This document shows, one piece after another, positions 58,204 through 64,000 of a stretch of 64,000 nucleotides of DNA; the first letter of the stretch is position 1, and every line of letters starts with the position of its first letter. The notes under the pieces were generated by a model. It worked only from the letters and a program-made list of their open reading frames with translations. It was not told the DNA's origin and did no database searches. The stretch is from Areca catechu (taxonomy: Eukaryota > Streptophyta > Magnoliopsida > Arecales > Arecaceae): contig JAHSVC010000034.1 of assembly GCA_021397845.1 (NCBI GenBank), positions 2,728,001 to 2,792,000 of the forward strand. The letters run 5' to 3'. A program made the position numbers and the translations under genes.

Positions 58204-59985
58204 CTAAGAGGAGTGCTCCTCATCAGAGGATCCAATCTCAATTGGTCTTGTATCAATAAAAGCATGGGATCATGGCCACATCGACCAGAGATCAGAGAAA
58301 CGGGTCTGGGTAGGTCTCGATGGAACATGATGGCCTCGTCCTCTGTGTCTGACATATGTCCTGCCTCTAGCTGGTACAAAAGAGGTGGAAGCTACATCAG
58401 TAGCAAGAACAGAACTGACCGAAGGGACTATATCAAGAGGAAGGGAAGAAGGATCAAAAATGGGTCCTGAATCAGGATGGTGGAGATCAGGAGTACAAAA
58501 TCTAAGTTCCCTGATAAGGGAGGATGTTTGAAAAGTTGAAGAGTGTAAGACTAGAGTGCTAGAAGATGGAATGATAGGAGTAGGTGCAAGAATGGAAGTA
58601 GGATGTGGATCAGATCTGGAAGGTGAGGATAATAGGATTAGAGTCTAAAAGGATGATCTAGATGGGTCAGGAATAGGACTCATAAGAAGGTCAGCTGCTA
58701 CCTCTGGACTGGCTCTATCATCAGATCATCAATCTCAAACTCAGCAGAGTCAGTCTCATCATCATCCAAATCAGGTTTTGGAGCAGGTGGTGCTGGAGGT
58801 GAATTAGCTGGAGTTGAAGGTGCAGGAGCTCTGCCTGATGAAGGTCAGCCAATGCATACAAAATGGTAGAGATGCCATCACTCAGTCCTCGATGGCTCTC
58901 CCTCATCTCCATATGAATCCTATTGACTCACTAACAAATGATCATCACCTCAGTCTCAATGCGAGCGACCTGTCCTTTAAACTGTCTATAGCATCGGGGT
59001 ATCTATCTATGCTAGCTCAGGCTAAGGAGTGGGCTCTAGCTATATCGAAGGCTCGGGCTGAACCTCAGGAATATCACTAGGTGGCTTTGAGTGCCTTGCC
59101 TTACCTGAAAAGATATGCTCCTCCTTTGCCACATCATCATCCTGTCAGTGACCTGACCATATATGCGCCATCTTCACTGGCCTCGACAAGCTGATACCCC
59201 ATCCGGTGAAGTGATATGATGCCATAGACGTCTGTATGAAGAAGCTGCCTGTAGGGCTCATCGTCTACGACTACTTCGTAAGCTCTAAACAGTAAAGTTA
59301 ACCCCATCCTGTGGGCAGACAGTCTCTGGCTAATCGATGCCTCAGTCAACTGATGTACCATGAGCACCGGGAGGCATACTAGAGTACACTGTACCGAAAA
59401 AACCATGACCAGAAGCTCGCACTCCATGATAAAGTCAAATCGATCGATCTTCGGTAGAAGGATCCGGGCAACGATATGGTGCAGCAACCTCATCTTAGGC
59501 GACAACTTCGAAGCTACTACAGTGGCTCCCTCAAGAAGACATTTGTCTTAAAAATGCATCGGAGACCACTGAATCTATCAACTAAAGCATCCACAACTGA
59601 TCCTGTCATAGGGATGTCCCATATTCTGCTCAACATCTTTGCCTCGGACCTGTGTAATCTAGCCATCACTACCTTGGACAAGTGATCCATAAAACTCTCT
59701 AATCAGTCCCGGGTAAAATTTCTTTGATAATGAGTAGAATGATGCCAAACCTGCATCCCTCAGCCACTGGCCTATCCTGAAGTGCTACTGGTCTATAAAA
59801 TTGAAGTCCACTCAATGACCATCGATGATAGTCTTTGATCCCATTCTGTTTACTGCAGAAATTGGGGGTTTAGCAGGGATATCATGCTCAACTACTGCAC
59901 TGGCCTCATGCCTTGCTTTAGTTCTTCTTTCTTCCTCCTGAATGGATGGTCTTGGATGCCAGACAACTTGTTTCCTAGGTCCCAT
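58204..59985 (-). pseudogene. env-like ORF of element H (degenerate)
   Basis: Counterpart of 934-2711. It starts at ATG 59985-59983 (MGPRKQVVW) and ends at TAG 58206-58204 after a DEEHSS tail that matches the DEE end in family A. The longest open part (59137-59505) reads MRLLHHIVARILLPK, RFDFIMECELLVMV and SLHRMGYQL, aligning with the plant-transposon-like domain of family A. Stops and shifts interrupt the rest. No membrane segment is evident. Function unknown. Confidence 0.72.
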
Positions 59986-60264
59986 TTCAAGGATACAAGA
60001 TAGGAATGCAAGAAGGGAAGAAAACCTAGGATTTCTATGGTGTAAACATAGTGAAACCGAATGAAGAACAGTAGAAATAAGAGAATGAGTAGTGAGAAAC
60101 TGAAGAGAACCTATCCCAAATGAAGAATCGATTGATTGAATCCAAGATTGGAGAGAAGAGGATGGTGGAGCTCAGTTAGGGGATGAGTCGGCTTGAACTG
60201 GAGTGAGAAAAGTGAAGAAAACCGTTCATTTTTCCTATTTTAGCTCGGTCTATCGCCGTTCAAG

Positions 60265-60325
60265 TATTGACTCGTGACATAGAGTCAAGTGTCGACACTT
60301 CCAAGTGTCGACACTTCGACTTAAA
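60265..60325 (-). repeat. GTCGAC cluster in the env-like leader of H
   Basis: Two good copies of AAGTGTCGACACTT and decayed neighbours lie between the pol stop and the env-like ATG, the same place as the family A leader array. Confidence 0.65.
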
Positions 60326-60457
60326 ATCGAAAAAAAAAAAAAGGAAAACAAACCATTAATCAAAAGGAATAGAATTTCAAGGGATTCAGAATGATTAACC
60401 ATGATTATTGAGCAAATTTGATCAATCAAGAGTTCATGATTGTGAAAAGATAGAAAT

Positions 60458-63400
60458 TCAGTCAAAAGGGTTGAAGACTCCAAGTTCTCTTCTAATCATA
60501 CTGAACCAATCTTCATGGAGAGGCTTAGTCAATATGTCAGCTAGTTATATTTCAGTACTAACAAATTCAAGCATAATATCATTATTTTCAACATGATTTC
60601 TAATAAAATGATGCCTAATTTCAATATGCTTACTTCTAGAGTGCTGAACAGGATTTTTAGTTTAGTTTATAGCACTAGTATTATCATATCTTATTGGTGT
60701 TAATTAGTTTGATTCCAAAATATTCAAGTTTTTGCTTAATCCACAAGATTTGAGCACATCTTCTTATTGCAATATACTCAGCCTCAGCTATGGATAGTAC
60801 AACTGAAGTTTGTTTCTTGCTAAACCAGGAGATTAAGTTAACTCCAAGAAATTGGTAAGTTCCACTTGTGCTTTTTCTGTCTAATTTACACCCAGCAAAA
60901 TCAGCATCAGAATATTCAATTAAATCAATAGATGAATCTCTAGAATACCACAAACCAATATCAATTATACCAGATAAGTATTTAAATATATGCTTAACAG
61001 CTAACAGATGAGAGATTTTTAGGATCAGACTGATATCTAGCACACATACAAATACTAAACATGAATCTGGTCTACTAGCAGTCAAATATAATAAAGAGCT
61101 AATCATTCCTCTATATAATTTCTGATCAATTGATTTACCATGTTCATCTTTATCAAGTTTACAAGAGGGGCTCATTGGTGTACCTATTGATCTGGTAGTC
61201 TCCATCCCAAACTTCTTTAAGATTTCTCTTATATACTTATCTTGGTTGATGAAGATTTCATCTTTGGTCTGCTTGATTTGGAGTCCAAAGAAAAAGTTGA
61301 GTTCTCCCATCATGCTCATTTCGAACTCTCTCTGTATAAACTTGGCAAACTCTTTACAAAGAAATTCATTAATAGCATCGAATATAATATCATCAACATA
61401 AATTTGTACTACCAAAATCATCATTTTTCTTCTTTAGAAATAATATAGTGTCAACATGGTCTCTAGAGAAATCATTTTCAATTAAAAACTTGCTGAGTCT
61501 TTTATACCATGCTCGGGGTGCTTGTTTCAAACTATAAAGTGCTTTGTGTTGTTTAAAAACACAATCAGGATATACATGAATTTTAAATTCAGGTGGTGTT
61601 TAACAAACACTTCTTTGATAATAAATTATTTAGAAAAGCTTTTTTAACATCCATTTGAAATAATTTAAAGTTCATAAAATATGCAAATGCTAAAAGTAAT
61701 CTAATTGCCTCAAATCTAGCAACAGGATCAAAGATTTCAAAATCAATGCTTTCTTCCTGATTGTAGCCTTTGGCAACTAGCCTAGCTTTATTTCTATTTA
61801 CAATACCATTTTCATCCAATTTATTCCTAAATACCTATTTTGTGCCAATAATTAAAATATTAGATGGTCTTTTTATTAGTGTCCAAACATTGTTTCTTTC
61901 AAATTGATTTAATTCTTCTTGCATTACATTAATCCAATTAGGATCTTTTTCAGCATCTTCAAAATATTTTGGTTCAACTTGAAAAACAACAGCAATATAA
62001 TCATATTCATTTCTAATTGAAGTTCTTGTTCTCATCTCTTTTGATGAATCACTTAGGATTAACTCCTTAGGATGTTCATGAGCATACCTCCACTCCTTAG
62101 ATAGATCTTGATGCTTTGGTATGGATTGTATAGCTTCTTCTCTTTCATTCTTGTCTTGATCTTCTTCATTTTGTTAAAAGTATTGATCATCCAATGTCAG
62201 CTTTTTTAACTTTTCAGCACTTGCACATGCATCAGAAGTATCCTCTTTTCTAGAGAATTTGTTAGCAGATTCTTCAAAGACTATATGTACAGACTCCTCT
62301 ACTACTAATGTTTTTTTGTTAAAAACTCTGTATGCCCTACTTGATATAGAATATCCTAAGAAGATACCTTCATCAAACTTGACATCAAATTTTCTAAATT
62401 ATCTTTACCATTATTCATGATAAAATATTACAACAAAAAATATAAAATATTTTAAAGTTGGTTTTCTTTGATTCCGAATCTCATATGGAGTTTTCTAAAA
62501 TTGGTCAAATTAAAACATGATTTAAAATATAACAAGCAATATTAACTACTTCAACCCAAAAATATCTTGGCAAATTATTTTCACAAAGTATAGTGCATGC
62601 CATTTCTTCTAAAGTATGATTTTTCCTTTCACAACCCCATTCTGTTGAGGTGTCCTAAGTACAGAAAAATTATGTTTAATTTCTTTTTATTATAAAAGTT
62701 TTCAAAATCCTGATTTTCAAATTCAAAACTATGATCATTATGAATGCAAATAACTGAAGTACCTTTTTCATTAGAAACTTTTCGGTAAAACTTCATAAAT
62801 GCTAAAAATGATTTGTCTTTGTGAGCAAGAAATAAAATCCATGTAAGTCGTAAAAAATCATCTACTATAACTAATCCATATATCTTTCCTCCTAGGCTAG
62901 ATGTCCTAGTTGGTCTAAAGAAATCCATATGGAGCCTAGCAGTTGTAACAAAACCTTTAGGTTTGAAAGATGTTTTACTTATTTTTCAAATTGGCATGCT
63001 TCACAAATTTTATCTTTCTCAAAACTAAGTTTTGGTAAGTCTCTTACTAAATTTTTTTTGCAAAGTTTTGATAGTAAATACATGTTTGCATGACCTAATC
63101 TACGATGCCAAAGCCAACTAGTCTCATTAATAGTGAAATTCATTGCAACCAGGCACTCTCCATTAGGCAAAGATAGATTTTCAAATCAACAAGATAGATA
63201 TTACCATGCCTTTTTCCAATGAATTTCACTCCAATTTTATCAGAACTAGCAATCATGCAAAAGGATGATTCGAAAATAACTTGAAATCCTTTATCACAAA
63301 ATTGGCTAATACTAAGAAGATTATGCTTTAAGCCTTCAACTAAAAGAACATTATCAATCCAAGTAGAAGGGGAGAAGTGAACTTACCAATACCAATGATT

Positions 63401-63560
63401 TTTCTTTACCATTATCACCAAAGGTTACACTCCCTCCATTTATTGCTTCAAGAGAGGTGAATTGCTTCACGTCTCCTATCATGTGTCTTGATCAACCAGT
63501 ATATCGAGATACCATAATCTTTTGTTTTCATTGGTTACAAGACACACCTGCAAAACAAAT
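60458..63560 (-). pseudogene. pol: pol of element H (frameshifted)
   Basis: Minus-strand copia pol: protease region near 63480-63540 with WYLD kept but the catalytic DSG motif damaged; integrase zinc region LWHRRLGHANM and CEACQF (62979-63170); integrase core (DFFRPTRTSSLGGKIYGL, 62629-62928); a broken stretch; reverse transcriptase (NKARLVAKGYNQEESIDF, FQMDVKKAFLN, 61589-61819; YVDDI near 61400); RNase H (YSDADFAGCKLDRKSTSG, AEAEYIA) in a 246-codon open stretch 60684-61424; final motifs SKHIEIRHHFIRNHV to the TGA 60460-60458. It follows gag in the same frame across a single TAA. Confidence 0.87.
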
Positions 63561-64000
63561 TAAGTTTTATTTTTAGGTACCCAAGCCAACTTGAGTCCTT
63601 TAGGGTTAGTGTTAAAAGTGGTTCCTTTTGGAATCCAAATCTTTCTAGAATCATTAATTTTTCTTAAATTACATTGAAAAACTTTATGACCTACTTTTTT
63701 GCAAAAAAGGCATGTAATGCTAGATGATGCAGGTACAAAAAAATTTTTGAAATACTTTTACTGTTTTTGAGATCTATAACCTAATCCAGCTTTATTAAAA
63801 ATAGCTCTTTGATTGTTTAAAAGAAGATTTAGCTTTTCAGAACTATATGTGAATTTTTCAACAAATGGTTTTATCTTATCAAGCTCATCTTTATATTGCT
63901 TATTTTTTATTTCAAGATCTTTACTTTTCTTCAAAAGTTTATTACTTGAAACAATTGCTTTAGGTCTTTTTAAAACCTCATTTTTCATAGATAAAGCTTT
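63561..64000 (-). pseudogene. gag: gag C-terminal part of element H
   Basis: Minus-strand remains of the gag end: a Lys/Glu-rich coiled coil (63758-63988, with DELDKIKPFVEKFTYSSEKL, closely matching family A) and a CCHC zinc knuckle CLFCKKVGHKVFQC near 63670-63712, then KIWIPKGT and a WVPK ending before TAA. The two parts are in different frames. The rest of gag is beyond the window. Confidence 0.8.

Larger units (their letters stand above)
55823..64000 (-). mobile_element. SIRE-like copia element H, 3' part
   Basis: Minus-strand element with gag end, pol, env-like ORF, PPT and 3' LTR; gag start and 5' LTR are beyond the right edge. Same gene order as family A, but clearly diverged in sequence. 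It inserted into the leader of element I. Confidence 0.9.

Overview
The window looks like a gene-free stretch of a flowering-plant nuclear genome built almost entirely of nested LTR retrotransposons. I see no host gene, rRNA, tRNA or CRISPR array. The plant assignment rests on several lineages seen together: Ty1/copia elements of SIRE/Maximus type with an extra env-like ORF after pol, copia elements with 2.3-kb LTRs, and a Ty3/gypsy element of Tat type with an antisense ORF. Most primer sites resemble the initiator-tRNA-Met match TGGTATCAGAGC. The species cannot be fixed from the sequence.

Layout. (1) 1-15264, plus strand: family A, SIRE-like, in a head-to-tail array that shares LTRs: end of one copy (1-3331), LTR1 (3332-4843), a whole internal region with gag, pol and env-like ORF (4844-12798), LTR2 (12799-14330), then a third copy cut off in gag at 15264. 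(2) 15265-17425 and 29778-33092, plus: copia element D, lacking its 5' LTR and gag start, split by later insertions. (3) 17432-29777: insertions inside D. A SIRE-like LTR (family E, 17659-29529) is itself interrupted by a complete 10.17-kb copia element C (19047-29215, minus strand, 2.36-kb LTRs, 5-bp target duplication AATCC). Antisense LTR scraps flank E. (4) 33093-49886: a degenerate Ty3/gypsy element F (0.9-kb LTRs, gag joined to integrase, antisense ORF), with a 6.0-kb gypsy element G (39163-45156, target duplication ATGAT) inside it. (5) 49887-55822: relics: a gypsy gag on the minus strand, a hAT-like terminus, a C24-A13 homopolymer pair, and the 5' LTR and leader of a C-family element in plus orientation (I). 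(6) 55823-64000, minus strand: SIRE-like element H, from its 3' LTR back through env-like ORF, pol and the end of gag; its 5' part lies outside.

How the parts work together. Each element encodes gag (particle, zinc knuckle) and pol (protease, integrase, reverse transcriptase, RNase H), with PBS and PPT priming cDNA synthesis. All are damaged by frameshifts, stops or deletions. F and G have lost reverse transcriptase and could only have moved with help from another element.

Most interesting signal. The LTRs of three clearly different SIRE-like families (A, E, H) share one architecture that a gene-level annotation would miss: an upstream array of GTCGAC-centred short units, then mitotic-type MSA motifs (YCYAACGGYYA), then a TATA box, then an array of small RNA hairpins whose stems change in a compensating way while the loops keep the same form. 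In A and H the nearest MSA-type motif lies exactly 27 bp from the TATA box. A second GTCGAC array sits just before the env-like ORF in both A and H; in A it follows a strong 3' splice-site-like tract.
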